From Urechis unicinctus (Eukaryota > Annelida > Polychaeta > Xenopneusta > Urechidae), in contig CM067345.1 of NCBI GenBank assembly GCA_034190875.2, positions 27,485,311 through 27,549,310 on the forward strand: DNA of 64,000 nt. Reading direction: 5' to 3'. The first letter of the stretch is position 1. The number at the start of each line of letters is the position of its first letter. A program made the translations under genes and the position numbers. Under the pieces are notes generated by a model, which ran no database searches, had not been told where the DNA came from, and saw only the letters and a program-made list of their open reading frames with translations. Below, piece by piece: positions 37,201-52,852 of this stretch.

Positions 37201-40200
37201 GCAAACATTGTATCTACTCTTTTCATAGCCTCGTTACATTTTACATGCAACGCATCATCTCTGTAATGATCATGCACAAACGCCGTGATTAGCGTTTTCT
37301 TGCAAAATGTTGCAAAGGTGATTAGGCTGTTATGGTGCGACTCAGAAATATAGACATAGACAATTTATAATGTTAATGTGCATAGATAGACCCAGCGCTA
37401 GACAAAGCTTTGAGATATGCAAGGTGGTTTCTAGGAACTGAGTGTTGCTGGATTGGTATATATTAACATGGCCTAAATATAACGCAATACATTCACATTG
37501 TGTCTTTTAGCATAAAAACAGTATATGGTTGTGATGGCGAGGAAATAATTGTATAGTGACTAATCAGACTATTATAAGTTTTACTGCGTTTGTTTGTGTA
37601 AAAGGCCGGTATTTTTCAGTTTGGTACTGTGCGATGGCCGTCAATTCAATCACTATCATGTAAAAATAATATCCGAACATAATACACCTTGGTCAGTAAA
37701 TAATGCAGAAAATTTAGCAGCACTAGATTGGTTCGTTTTCCGAAAAATACACTTTACCATAACTTAACCCATTGCTGGCACAATTAACCGCCATTAAGTC
37801 TGGGTAAATTAATGTTGGTGCAATTTTGATAACCACAGTTTCTTTAATGATTTGTACCAATGTGACATTAAACTATAATGATGGATAAATATCTGCGTGC
37901 TTCCATTTCTAAGACTATTTTACCTGGGACCATATCTTCCATGCCTGGCTTCCGTTCTCTTACCGTATACGAATTTAAACCACTTTAAACTACCAATATT
38001 CCGTCTTATAACTACAACCCTTTGGGCCTGACCTCTTTATTTATTCCCATATACCAAGCACTCCTTTCGTACTAGTGGCTTCAATCTGTTCTCAGTATTT
38101 GCGTTTGTGAGTATTTGTATATAAAAGCGTGTATCTGGTATGTATGTAAGTTTGAGAGTGTACTATCTACTACTATCTCGGGACAAGTGATCTATTGCGA
38201 AAGTGATTCGTAGCCAGTTTTATCTTGTCTATCTGCGTTCAATTGTATGTCCTCTGATTTTGAAAGGTTTGCAGGCATAAACAGTGGTGGTGTCACTCAG
38301 GTATCTACAGTTTTAGTTAATTATTCGTCCAAATAATGCCCACAATCAAGCTATAATTGTCTAAGGGTTAACATTTGGTTTAGCATGTTATTAAAGTTTG
38401 TGAGATAGCATCAACAATAAGATGCAAGTGACGTATCATGTGATATAATAGGACGGTAAAATAGTCGCAGTAATTGTCTGTTCGTCATTTTGTGTTGCTG
38501 TATTTGTTCTTCAATACTGTGTTCTTGCAAAGCACAATGAATCTCATGTGGATGATCATGTAGCATCCTGTCATGCTAGCGAAGCTGATGTACATATAGT
38601 TATTACTAATTTAATGGAGTTGCTAGTGCCCATTTACTTAATTTTACTTTTTGTCCCTTACTGTAAAATTGTTAAAATCGCTTAACTTAAGAATGATTGA
38701 TATAAAAATCGTTTACGAAGATATTCATATCCAACAGCCAAGATGTGCTTCATTAAGTAAATATAAAATTATTCTATTCATAATACTGAAATGTCTGACA
38801 AATTGTATATCAGTTAAATGATGAGTATTACAAATGTCATTCATTTATGAAGAATTAATGACGAGATATGAAGATGTTCCCTCGGCAAAACAGTGGCTAA
38901 GGTAAGCGGTTATATCAATGATCTTTTCTAAATTATGCAGACAACTACCTGATGCAACACATTGGAAGAGAAGTAGCTGGAGAGCATATGATGGAGATAT
39001 GTGTGCAACCATCTTAGTGATGCTAGCTCCGGATATCAGGTAACTATTTTCCGGCGACTTCACCTCCAGAAGTGTGCTTGCCGAAGTAATTATTTCGCCT
39101 ATTAGAAACGTGAGCTCAAAAAGGCATTCATACGTCCCACCAGTACCTCGACATTAAACCGCCTTCGAATACTTGCCTTTTTGTTATTACAATAGCATCG
39201 TCAAATAGAACTAGTTCTTGTCATACTTCGGTCATTTTAGTCACGCACAGCCGCAATTTTGCTTCGCCCAGTAAGTAAAACCGTACAATATATGCAACAA
39301 GCTCTGAATAACTTGGCTTTCATAGTTTGTAAACGTGTAGCTTGTCAACGTTATTGATTTCAGTCGTCACACTGCTGCTCCACATCCTATGGACTGAGCT
39401 TTAAATCTTCGTAGGTCATGCATTTGGATTATCACAAGCTCCGATGTATGCGGCAGTACATATCATGTGTGCATTACATTCATAACGTGACCAAGGATTG
39501 CAAGTTGAGAGAATCACGAGCAACCGCATGCGATCCAACTGTTAAGTTCTTGCGTTTGGATGTGCATTCTTTATTATTATTATTTTTACGTCTATTATCA
39601 TACATTATATTACTGTTACCCCGTTGACATTAGTAAAAATGGGATAATGAAAGCTGCATACCTAGCTATACAAATGTGAGCAAACTATAGTGCACTTACC
39701 TATGGAAGTGTTATGCAATTAGTTTAGTAAACGGTTGCTGATAACTCTTTGTGATTTTCCAGCTGATGTGGAACTGCCATCTAGTTCACCAAGCAACAAA
39801 AATGTTGCCAAATACTACGATTTATTTGAAGTAAACCAGTGCACCTTTAAATCTTGACTCTTTTACGGTACTCTGCCCTAATTTCACTCCATTGTGCCAG
39901 ACAAAATTGCTACACCAAATTGATTATTTTGGAATTCAAGCTCGTACGGCTATGTGTAGAATGTAATAGCACCCGGATGGTGCATATGCTGTCAACCAAT
40001 TAATCATATAAACCTTGTATATGGGTTTCTCGTTTCTTATATTATTATATATTGCCATTTCCTCATCACCTTCATTACCATGTTTCAAGCTGCTATCAAT
40101 ATCGTATAACCACGTATAGTTGCACGTCATTTAGGGCCAGTGTTCGTCAATGGTGGCAGCCAGAAACACAACATATCACACGCGTTTTTTATAACCCGGG

Positions 40201-41940
40201 GGTGACTGATGAGGCATAAGTGACCTATTGATATTATAAAAAGATGCAAGAGGGAAGTATGATTACTAATCATTACGCAAGTATATGCAAGGAGCACTAC
40301 AGCAAGAGGCCCTTCATGGACAAGCGTGAAAACAAAATTTATAAGCGCTGTTCAAAAGTTGCGTTTTAAGGGACAAGGCAATTTCGATCTACCGCTCTAA
40401 TTAGTCGATCGAGGCTCGGTTATAGAACACATTTTGTTCATTGTGTTTTCAGTCACCTACATCAACATGTTCCGCTGTATTTGTTATTGAGGGGTGGCGG
40501 CAGGTTTGTTAAACCGTTCAGTGCGTTATCTTCTAAATAAACTGCAACTAATATAACAAACAGAAAACATTCTTGGCGCATATATAGTCTACTAATGAAA
40601 TAACTGGGACCGCACTCGTAGGGATTCATGGTGTTCTGCATAATAACAGAAGCGGGCGAATCGTGTGATACATTCAAACATCGCCGCGCTTTGTTGTTCA
40701 CACAATGCTCCGATCAAAGTTGGACGAGACGATCGCGTATATTTCTATCTGTATTGAAATTCCGTTGAAAAAGTTGAAAAAAGGAAATGTGCACAAAACT
40801 GCTTCGACTTAGCAATGTCTTAACACGAACGCATGGCTAATCAATCTGGGAATATGCATATGTATCTACAGTTCCGTACACTAAGATATAAAATATGCAT
40901 TGTTGATTCGTCGGGATACTCCAGAGATTGCTCTATATCTATAGTGCGACTCATGAAGCACCTAAGTCTGTTTACGGGCAAGGCATCAGTAATTTAGCCA
41001 CACATGGAATTCAGTCTTGTATGAATAAGTACATGGCGTGATGCATTTGTGTAAGAACGTTAGGATGTTATGTTCGGTCTATACAAGCCATAATGATATT
41101 AAATTATGAACGCACGAACGTTATATGAATACACAGTGTAGTCAAGATTATCCAGGAATTTCAAGACAAAACTGCACCATTACGTAATATGAATCAAAAC
41201 GCACCATACCAGAAGAACTATATAATTCATTTGCTATGGAAATGCCAAAGTATAAAGTTTTCATGGTGAAAGAAATATATATTACATTCCATATCGAGCG
41301 AGTTATCAATTACTCTATTGAGCTGGTCCATTGATAACGGCCTCTTTTATCTGTTTCTATCCATAATCAACGAATCAAAATCATATAAAAAAAAATTATG
41401 GAAGCCAAGCTGCAACATGTCAACACACAATCGCCCGAGTTGGACCTGACTTATACCGCCTGGTGAATGAGCAAATTTTCTCATGAACAAGCATTGAAGA
41501 CATCATCCTCATATAAATTATCCAATCAGGCGGACTTTCAATATATATTTCTATACATCAGATGATATCAACCCATGAATGTCATGTGCTCTATTACAAT
41601 CGGTGTTCCAGAACAAAGCTGTTAAATCGTCTTTAACAAGGAATGTCATTAGAACCCGTTACAACAGTCAATTACATACAAAGCATATAGTTGGCTTGGT
41701 CGTGTTTCACGTGGACAATTAGACAAGAGAATACTTCTTATGTGAGTGCTCGTAGACACATATGAACTGTGGTTTAAAGGGTACATTTAAAAGTCAGTAG
41801 CAAATAATATTACATATGTGATACATGTTGCCTGTATGTAGCAAAGTTGCATGTTTTTTTTACAATCCATAACTTATTTTTAAAAATAGTACCACCACGA
41901 ATAAGACAAAGACCAACTACCTCCTTCTCTTCATGGGCGC
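34285..41940. other. Long AT-rich tract, no supported gene
   Basis: About 7.6 kb without recognisable coding sequence; the longest frames are about 60-90 codons. An A-rich patch at 34782-34860 contains TGCTCTTTTTGAATTTA, repeated at about 34828 and 34888. A C/T-rich patch lies at about 37915-38085. Confidence 0.5.
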
Positions 41941-41949
41941 CCACTGGGA

Positions 41950-42668
41950 ATTGATCGCGGCATTGTTTGATATCATCATAAATATCATGGAGGTGACTGA
42001 TAACATCTCATCTATCACGGCTTTGATTAAAAACATCACAACTAAGTCGGCGCTGACTAATAGAATCACAGCGGTTATGCTGTTGCTTGATAACATCACA
42101 ATTATCACGGCTTTGATTAAGAAAAGCACAAATATCACGGCGTTGATTGATAGCATCATAACTATCTCTGCTTTGATTGATAACAACACAACTATCACGT
42201 CGTTGATTAATAGCATCACACATATCAAGGCGTTGATTGATAAGATCAAAACCATCCGGGCTTTGATTAATAGCATCATAACCATCACGGCGTTGATTGA
42301 TAGCATCATATCTACCACGGCGTTGATTGATAACATCACAACTATCTCAGCGTTGATAACATCAAAACCATAAAGGCGTTGATTGATCAACATCACAACT
42401 ATCGCTGCGTTGATTGATAACCTCTCAACCATTGCCGCTTTGATTGACGGCATCATAACCATCGCGACATTGATTGATAACAACACAACTATCACGGCGT
42501 TGATTGATAGCATCACAACTATCACGACGTTGATTGATAGCATCACAACTATCACGGCGTTGATTGATAGAATCACACCTATCACGGCGGCGATTGATAG
42601 CATCACAACTATCACGGTGATAACATATCAACCATCACGGCGTTGATTTATAATATCACAACTTTCGC
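41950..42668. repeat. 30-bp minisatellite, about 24 copies, open in several frames
   Basis: The consensus unit is close to GTTGATTGATAGCATCACAACTATCACGGC. Because 30 is a multiple of three, frames stay open through the array: leftward 232 codons of a hydrophobic decapeptide (NAVIVVMLSI), leftward in another frame a polar decapeptide (INQRRDSCDA), and rightward 146 and 87 codons of ITALIDSITT. Copies diverge by about 10-30%. The 232-codon frame ends with the non-repeat tail NSQWAPMKRRR. With no flanking gene structure, I call it a minisatellite, not a gene. Confidence 0.9.
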
Positions 42669-42887
42669 CAAATATGTTATCTTCTAAAACCATGATAAAG
42701 TCAATAATATTTCGCCCTCTATGATCGTGACAAATTGTCTGGTCAGTAATATCAAATATCTGGACCATGCGTACGAAATAAATGCTATCATTATATCATT
42801 TGAGGCTAAACATTACCTACATCTCTTCAACCATTGGAACATCCACAGAAAGCTCTTTGCGTTTCCGCTAAGCAATGAATACATATG

Positions 42888-43308
42888 GACCAAGGCAATA
42901 GGGAGTACATATTTAACTGGATTTTCCAGGAAATGTCATTAGGTGCCTGTATGGGAAAGCCTTAGCAGCTACTGAAACGCAAATGTGAAGATGTTAGATG
43001 TTCATCGTTCATATTCATGAAGGCTTTGGGGGAACAAATATATTGCCAGCTATTGCTCAACTAAAAATCGATTTCATATCAGTTATTACAAAATGCGCAT
43101 TCGAACATTTTCTTCTGCATATATTCCAGATGTTCTATCTATATGTAAGACTATGTCTGTTTTCACGCCGGTGTGATTGCGCCTAGATTAAGACAAATAC
43201 ATAAATAACTGTCAGTAATATACATTCAGTGTGTAGTTTTAGCTTCGATAGAACTCACAAAAGGATAAAGCAGGCAGCATCAATTCTACATGGATCATGC
43301 TAACCTTG
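42888..43308. repeat. Partial tandem duplication, copy 1
   Basis: It starts GACCAAGGCAATAGGGAGTA. It repeats at 44030, an offset of 1142 bp, with about 97-98% identity over about 415 bp. A 62-codon frame (MFIVHIHEGFGGTNILPAIA...) stays open in both copies, but two near-identical copies say little about selection. Confidence 0.95.
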
Positions 43309-44029
43309 GTGAGGATAACGGACAATAATAGACCAGTAACCATTAACTGAATCACAACTGAACACCTAATCTTTTATGTACGTGAGGAATTATGGAATAG
43401 AATCCAACCTAGGCACTTGAGCTGTGGGGTCAATTCATACTGATCATTCACATTTGCGTCACCATACACAGCATGCTTTGTTGCAGAACCACACTGGTCA
43501 AGACACATGCAATAGCCCACTAAATAGCATCAGCGATGTCAACGTTCATTTGTTGATGTTGAAACCTGTATGACATAAGAAAGAGTCGTTGAATAGCAAA
43601 GCAGAATGCAGATACATACAACAACCGTGGTTGTATGTACATGCATTGGACATCGATGACTGGAATGTTTCACTGCATTTGTTTGACGGGGGTGCATTCA
43701 GTTGGATTACTTTCGTGTAAACGCCCCACAGGTAGCAACACCATATAATCAGATACGATTAAATCAAAATTTGAAATAAATTGAAATGTTACAGACTGAC
43801 AATGAGTACTGTGCATGCCAGTTGGTTATTCGTCCTAGAGCTATCTTAGTTCTTTATAATGACGAAGTGGATTGATTTTTTAGTACAATTTACTCATATG
43901 TTTATGTGACTGGTTCCGCTCAACACTAACATAGAATGTTTATTCTGCGGGAGTCATAACGAACTCCCTGGCAGTCCGCATGACAGAGATGATGCTTACA
44001 ACATTCAATTATGTATTTGCTTGTACTGT
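43309..44029. other. Spacer between duplication copies, no supported gene
   Basis: Single-copy AT-rich DNA. It forms the remainder of the 1142-bp unit, which is absent from the second copy. Confidence 0.5.
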
Positions 44030-44443
44030 GACCAAGGCAATAGGGAGTACATATTTAACTGGATTTTTCCAGGAAATGTCATGAGGTGCCTGTATGGGAA
44101 AGCCTTAGCAGCTACTGAAACGCAAATGTTAGATGTTCATCGTTCATATTCATGAAGGCTTTGGCGGAACAAATATATTGCCAGCTATTGCTCAACTAAA
44201 AATCGATTTCATATCAGTTATTACAAAGTGCGCATTCGGACATTTTCTGCTGCATATATTCCAGATGTTCTATCTATATGTAAGACTATGTCTGTTTTCA
44301 CTCCGGTGTGATTGCGCATAGATTAAGACAAATGCATAAATAACTGTCAGTAATATACATTCAGTGTGTAGTTTTAGCTTCGATAGAACTCACAAAAGGA
44401 TAAAGCAGGCAGCATCGATTCTACATGGATCATGCTAACCTTG
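44030..44443. repeat. Partial tandem duplication, copy 2
   Basis: Matches 42888-43308 with a few substitutions and a 6-bp deletion near 44128. The copy ends abruptly at CTAACCTTG, after which the sequences differ. Confidence 0.95.
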
Positions 44444-47400
44444 TATCATGCGGTATAGAGAGATAATTCATCTCGTGTCTCTTGAAGTTGATATATTATG
44501 CTAACGACCATACCTAGTCCCGGCATTACAGTGGCAGTCTAGTATGGCATACATGTTACTTCCTTAAACGAATGTGTTAGATAATGGATGAACGTAATTG
44601 CTATGGATGAGTCGCTTTTCCTTGGGTGACATCCCCCGAATGGCATACATCATGATGCCACAGAGCATTTGGTTAGTACTTAATGTCTCGAAATCATGCA
44701 ATCAGGTATTGTTAATTCGATATACCTAAGAGCAACTGCACTCTTTCTCAAATGCCAAAGTTTTCGCGCCGCTGGATGCCAAGGTAGAAGTCCATGATGA
44801 TCCATTGGTCATTAAAGCGTAGCTAAGTGGCAGTGGAAATCAAGGATAATATATTCGTAGTGCATTGTTAGAGCAAGCTGGGTGTTTATTGCTGAGTGTG
44901 TTGTTGGTGCTTGCAGATAACGTCTGATGCGTAAGTCAGTGTTCTGGTATGTGCTTGGGTGTAAACTACTGTTGGTGCAAATGAAGAAGGACACATTCCA
45001 ATGCTACCAGCCACACTGTGCTGGTAGTTCTGCTGTTGAATAGCGTGTTGCATCATAACGGGCATAATATTAACACAATCGATTTCTGATCAACGTTAGA
45101 GCGACGCTTGTCTAAAGAGACCCCTTGAACACTGTTTGTTAAGAGATGACATTATATTAAATTGAACTTCTTACGATCACGAGATGATAAGTGTTACAAC
45201 ATCTCTTGATGCACTAGCTGAGCTTTTTTGCTGAGCTCTCATCCACACAGAGATCTCCTTAGTGCTAATGTAGGACACATTCCCCTTATCAAAACTACTC
45301 TTAGATCTCTCCTTGATATTGAACAAGCTTAATTACATATTGACGTTTCAATACATGTGGTACTATTGTTGTAAGTTCCTCTTGACGCGCACTGCGCAGT
45401 TATGCCATATGTTAGTTCGAACATAAATTAATCATTTTCATTTACTATTTTGTATATACCAATAGCTCAAACTGTTCAGCCAAATTGCTGTTTCCTCGTT
45501 CAAGGAAGGTTCTATTAAAAGGTGATTAACAGTAAGACATTCTTTTTTGTTTAATAGCAAGACGCTGCATTTTATTCACAAAACTAAGTCGGCCAAAATT
45601 TATCTCCAGGTAAACATTATCAGATAGTAATACGTGGTTTATATTACGTACTATGAACACTTCTCAACAAAATGGCTGCTGCATTATGCAAGTGAAGTTG
45701 CATTAGTGGACACTTAACTGCAGCAGTAGTGTGGCATTCCTTTTTGTTTGATGGCAAGAAGCTGGATTGCCATATCAAATTCATTGAACACAGTCTAGAA
45801 AGTATGCCAAATTTTTGATATCTAGATCAGCCTTATGAAATGATAATAAGTGATAATTTCACCATAGCAATTTATATACCGTGAAATATATTTGTTGAAG
45901 CGTGTGTTGGCTCACGCGGTTCTTGCAAACAACCATGCAGTGAATATTACAGATTTGGGTTTGCTTTATGGTACAATATATCCGCGATATATAATCACCT
46001 ATCTAATGTTCCTCATCATATTATTTATTGGGTTCCATACTTACTTTAAATTCATAAAAGTTATGCTATAATGTACAAGGAAAGCTGTCATTAGTATGTA
46101 TATTAATGATACAGTCAGTTGTATTTGTATTAAACTGGGTTTATTGTGGCCTCTTGACTTAACTAGTAGTCACTTAAGATACTTGAGATAGCAACAATCC
46201 TATTAGGATCTATCAATACAAGCAGGTAGCTAATGACATGATACCAATGATCGAACGGCTCGAATAATACAGAACAAGAGGCTAAAATAACTTCAATTGT
46301 TTATCAACACAGTCGATATGTAAGTGTTTGTGTTGCATCGTTTCAGGTTTCGCGATGTTCAACTAAGTCGATGGCAACACTGCCATTCCTTGGCCTCACA
46401 AATGTCATTGTGTATCACTCTTGTATTGAAAACTGCTTTCTTGCATATGCAATTGCGTAATTTTATTTCGGTAGCATAAATGCTATCAAATCCATGCATT
46501 CGTTATTTGATACAAAGCAAGGCTTGTCCAAATTTACCAATCCAAATTCAAATGTTTGAACGTTCATATTCGCAATATGAATCGGTTTAATATCGTGTTT
46601 CTTTATTCTTAATCACGTTCTTGTCCTGAACTATACTTATTATCATGCCATGTTTGTGTGGTATTTTGATTGACTTGTAAAATGACAATTAAACGCGACC
46701 ATACATTTTAGCAAATCGATAGAACTTTAGGAAATGGTTTTAATATGTGATGCATATTATGTTGTTATTTGATGGATCAACGCCATATAATTGCGTATGT
46801 TTATAAAGGCAGTTATCTTGACAGTGCTGATATATATGATGCATGATCGCATGTTAGTTTACCACACACGCACATGTGGCAAGCATGCTTCAAATCGTTA
46901 CAATGTTCGCAATACTAGACATATAGTTTTACACCTACATATCTCACATTGTAATCATTATGTCTTATGTAGATTTGGCATCTTGGGTATTTATAGCAAG
47001 CTTCTTGAAACGTTGCAATTTAATAACCCCTCCAATGCCATATCTATATGCCCTCACATATATCTAAATGCCGAACACGATTTATTCACATAAATTCCCT
47101 ATGTGGGACATACAGCGAACTTGTATGCGACCTCAGAACCAGAACGGTTCATCAGATGCTTTGACACGAACCTCAAAGACACGGCATTGCCGCAACGCAA
47201 ATCTGGAGCTTTTATCTTGCAAGATGTTGCCTCATACACTAACATGGGTTGCGCGTTTGATTAGCATTAGCGACTCCAACTTTTAGTGCCAGGAGATCAA
47301 CAGACGCAGCAGAGCTTTGTTCTCAAATGCAGTGGTTTTTTTAGCGGGTGTGTTTAACTTATTATCACGAACTCTATGTTTCAATTTTGTGAAGTATGCG

Positions 47401-49255
47401 TGCTATTCATCGCCACGCTAAGAGGGCTCACTCGCGCCTTTACACGACAACGTATGTGAGCACACCACCCGTGTGAAGCGAGCTGCTTTTCATAACGTCT
47501 ATCTTACAATCACATATAATTTCCGACCAATTCGTTCAGATCAATCAGAGAAATGTCTCTTCAACAGCAGCAACAAGCTACGTGTTGTGAATTCACTGCT
47601 ACTCGGATTTTGTAACTCTGCTATGTACTCTATCGATGCAGCTGACGGTACATATTGGACAATCTGTACCTGTTTAATAGTGCTTCTTAACAGTTTGGTA
47701 CGCCTAGTTAGGTAGGGAAGATTTGCGAATATGTGTTCAATTAAACCACGAGACACCAGCGAGAGCCAACAACTGCATATTCGTGAACGCCTGCTATCGT
47801 AGATATAGGCTCCCTTTGTGTGAGAGTTTAGCATTGTGTATTCACGGTTATTTATGTCTATTCGGGCAGCGCGGACTTATATGCAGGGGGCTTATTGGTT
47901 TGGTCTCAAAGAGAAGTGTTTTATTGCACTAGTAAATCATGTATATATACAATAACGGGCGTTTAATTCCACTGACAGGACCTTATCCATAGAATTGTCT
48001 GCTGAGTTGGAAGATATAACCTGGTAGACAGATATTGCGCATTGTTTTTAGGAGGAGATGGCTTGAGGTATATGGCTGAGTGATCCATTGAAGCAATCCA
48101 AAAAGTCCCAACTTATGTTGGAATACAACCACAACCCTGCACAATATATATGTGGTATTGTAGAATTAATTATTTCATTTCATGCGATAACCTTAATTGA
48201 TATATCAACAAAGTAATAACTCTCTCATATCTCGACGCCTCAAACAAACCAAGTGCTATGATACCGCAGCAGATTTGTTTTCCACCCCTAAATCAATGTG
48301 GACAGGAGGATTAATTTCTATACATTATCTTATCAGTCCACAGTTATCGGAGCACCAATGTATTTGTACCCGCATTTTATCTTCAGTTATAGGCACGTTT
48401 CTAAATATATCCACCTGATTGCAATTAATATTATTAACACAAGAATACGTAGTGAATTATGGACAACTGGGTTAATACACACACAATCAGTGCATACGGC
48501 TTACTGAATCAATAACGCCGCGATAAAGCTGTAGTCATACAGCAGTGTAAAACGCGTATCTGCCTAATGTGTTATATCCCACGTTGCTTGCTTTGCTTTA
48601 AGAGAAATGTAACACTATATGCATCGTCTAATGTAATATCGTTCCGGGGTATTTCAACTATGTTTAAATCAAATGTATCATTCTACACATCCTGCATCTG
48701 TAGTCTATTGATTGACTGATGTTATCATACACACAAGGATATGATATGAGGGTAATCCTTTCTCTCTGTTAGTGGTTCATTAACAAAGTGGGAGTTGCTG
48801 TCTAAGTGTCGGGGTTGGCAACTTATTTAGGCAGTTGACCACTAATGCCGGGTTTGGCATCTATTTATTTTTAAAAAGCGTTAGTCGCATTTTTTTTTTT
48901 GGCCGAGTTAGTACAGCACAATATCGACATCAGAATAATCGTTTATGTGGCTGTTCTTACGACAATTAAAAAATATATCTCAATAAATAAAGATATTTTA
49001 AGATGTTATACTTTACAAAAAGTAATAAAGTTTTAATGATACATAGTTTACACGGTTAAATATATGGTAAGATAGATAGCACAAATTAGCGAAATCAGTT
49101 ATAGTGATACCATATATACTGTTTGCTCTAATTGGCAGCAATAATAAGACAAGACACTGGTGATCACGGATTTCAACCATGACGTTGCGACTATGACAAG
49201 ATCTTTTCCATGGCATAATTGTTTGTACGATTTGCGTAAGGTATATTCATCGAAG
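44444..49255. other. AT-rich DNA, no supported gene
   Basis: Frames up to 100 codons (46791-47093) show no domain. A small inverted repeat, CTACCAGCcacactGTGCTGGTAG, lies near 45004. Nothing else was recognised. Confidence 0.5.
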
Positions 49256-49259
49256 CACA

Positions 49260-50035
<776 letters not shown>

Positions 50036-50039
50036 GAGA

Positions 50040-52400
50040 GAGAGATATAAGAAGCCCTGACAATGAAAGGCATTGGTCATTAAATCAATTAGCCACTATA
50101 TGTATCGCATATAGAGGTATTTGATGACCTTTGAAATAGCTAGCAATACCATTTGCGACGTACACACCATAATTTGTGATAACGGTTTTATTGCAGGACA
50201 TTCAGCCATTTATGCATTGTAGCTGCAAATATGATAGGGTTTTCTCCTGGCATCAAGCTTGCAATAAAAGGGGTTTATTAGACCAATGTTAATTCCCTGG
50301 CCCTATTTTCGTGGTCCAAGCAAGTATCCAAACTAATGGACTATGAATTATGTGCTTATATTTAATGGTTAACACGTTTAACAAATTATGGTCCGTTATG
50401 ATTATTCAACCCATGCATGCAATTGGAAAGGTGTTGTCAAATAGCCGTATTCCTCGTGTTTTTAAGGTCAACAACTCCTATTATTTCAAGTTGCATATGA
50501 CGTGGATTACACTTGCTACAACCGAATAGGATATGCATCGTGACACCTATCTTTCAACGCCATCAAATTAGTAATCTCTTTCAGTATTATTTGGTTGTGG
50601 AGCAAATGTCATTTACTTATTTCGAATGTTGACTGTTCGTTCAATACTCTGGTCAAACTGTCTCATATGTACATTACAAAATACTAAGCAAAGTGAATCA
50701 GGGTTGTTTGGTTATTGGCCGAATGCGACGTTAAAAGTCATTGAGGTCAATTCATCTATTGAAGCGAGTGGTCATAAGGTCGTCAATAGTTATTCTACAG
50801 GCTGCTGTTTGGTTGATAGATGCGTTAACTCCCTGAGCAGTTTTATTCAATGCCAGAGGCTTATAAGTCAGACAGAGCCAAGACCCGGAGGACAACCTCA
50901 GCTCATATTTAGCCGGGAAGTATAAGATGTATCGTTGTTTTGCATCAGTGGGCTGCACGCACATTAAGACACAACATCTTCAAGATAACTAACCGCTATA
51001 TGTTTCACACCCTTTGGGATTCTCCCCTGTGCTGTATATTCGTTCGATATTTCGACCGAAATTATGTACTTTTACATATGCGTGGTGCGATTTAATGAGT
51101 TATCATTTACTGGTCATGATGTACCGGGTCACAAAGGTAACCTTTATCATTATGAGTATTAGACATTTCGTCCTGCATCGTGAGTATTACTATAAACTAT
51201 TCGAAAACACAGATAGCACACGGCTGATATTAGTCCCGTTAGACAAGGACGATACAATATGTCACGCGGAGTGAAATATCAGCCAAATTCATATTGTCAA
51301 AAAATATTATTTATTTTCTCTATAATATACCATGGATGGTTCCTACTAACGGACTGTGCATAAGAATAATGCTCTTCAATGAGATGGCATTTATAATAAA
51401 CCAACAGACAGTGCATGTGCACCTAATATTAAAGATTGTGACGGCAAGCAACAAATTGTCGGCTGTACAGTGCACAAATAGACTATAATCATATTCAGTT
51501 TACACCTAATCACACAAAAGGGCAGGCTAATACTTGCATGGCGTTCTTCGGTTGAACAAACGACAACGATTAAGTCCAAATACATAATGCATTAAGAAAT
51601 CCCTCGAGACTAATGACAAACAAACAGCACACATAATTAGCCAAATATAATGTATACAAAATATTGTGGCATGAATTGACAACTAGTGTGGCACTGATGT
51701 TTCTAAATTTGGGCAATTAAACTACATCCGCTGCCTTAGGGCAAAACAGCGAACCTTCAACTATAGCAGTCATTGACATATGACCATTGGATTTCTTAGT
51801 TATTTGGGTTGGTAATGCGGATATACAGCGATGAGAGTGGTGTATATATTAATTTGTCTTTTAGTGCCACTATCAACAAAACAGCTTAGCGGGTACTGCA
51901 TGAAGGACCCCCCTTTGTAGAAAAATATCAAAAGCACTGCTAATATATGCCACAATTCCGTTTGGAGGTATAGTATTTTTAGTGTACGTGTATAACATTG
52001 TGTGTGTATAACATTGCTGTAGATTTGACGGGAATCGAGTTTACCACTGTTTTCGAGGACGTACTTTTGACCCATCCCTGACATATGCAAATGTGGGTCC
52101 TAATGTCAGTTATCCTTCTATCCTTTTGCTATGTAAGAACTTGGAATGCTATGTCGCAGCTGTTACATGTGAAGAAAAGAATTTTAATCGACAGCAGCAA
52201 GTTTTGTCATATTGAGCTACCGACGGCTGCTCGTGAGCATCTGCAGGCGAGTCCATGCAAATATTAAATAACAGATGCAACACCCATAAGGATGCAATGC
52301 TTGCAGGACCATTTGGATATGCACCTATCTACAGCAGAAGACTCACATGCTGAGATCTTGACGTCGACAAATGCCGCATGTAGATGTTATGGTCATAAAT
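50040..52400. other. AT-rich DNA, no supported gene
   Basis: A 99-codon frame at 50626-50925 has mixed composition but no recognisable domain. Other frames are shorter and look random. Confidence 0.5.
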
Positions 52401-52852
52401 ACAGTTAAACGGGACCTCGCCAACGGGGACGCAGACCAAGACACCATTCCTAGCAATGCAATTTCACTCGGTTAATCGGGACATTACCGATGAATCGCCT
52501 CGTTAAAGCGGACGCGTTGCCGTCGATCGATTTTTAAAACCATCAATTGTAACGGCTTAATCCTGATTACTTAACGATCTCTGATCGCCCGACATCTGAT
52601 CACCATAGTTAAACGGAGTAGTTAAATCATGATAGGGGATGCTGGCGGCTGACTAGCAAGCGTGACTAACGATTGGAGATTACGATTGTGCGCTCTTAGG
52701 TGCCCAATTCCCGTTTCCGGTGGTTGCGGAGCACAGCGAGTCAACATTGACGCGTTGACTTCGAGATCAAGTGTCAAGTCGGGTGGTTTAAAAGGCAGAG
52801 GAGTTGATCTGTCGTCATCATTCATCATCAAACTGCCACAGAAACTGCCACA

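Noticed and set aside
41950..42668. CRISPR array
   Set aside because: Contiguous 30-bp tandem units without spacers.
42998..44321. Conserved 62-codon gene present twice
   Set aside because: The two copies come from a recent duplication, so shared openness is not evidence of selection, and no domain is recognised.
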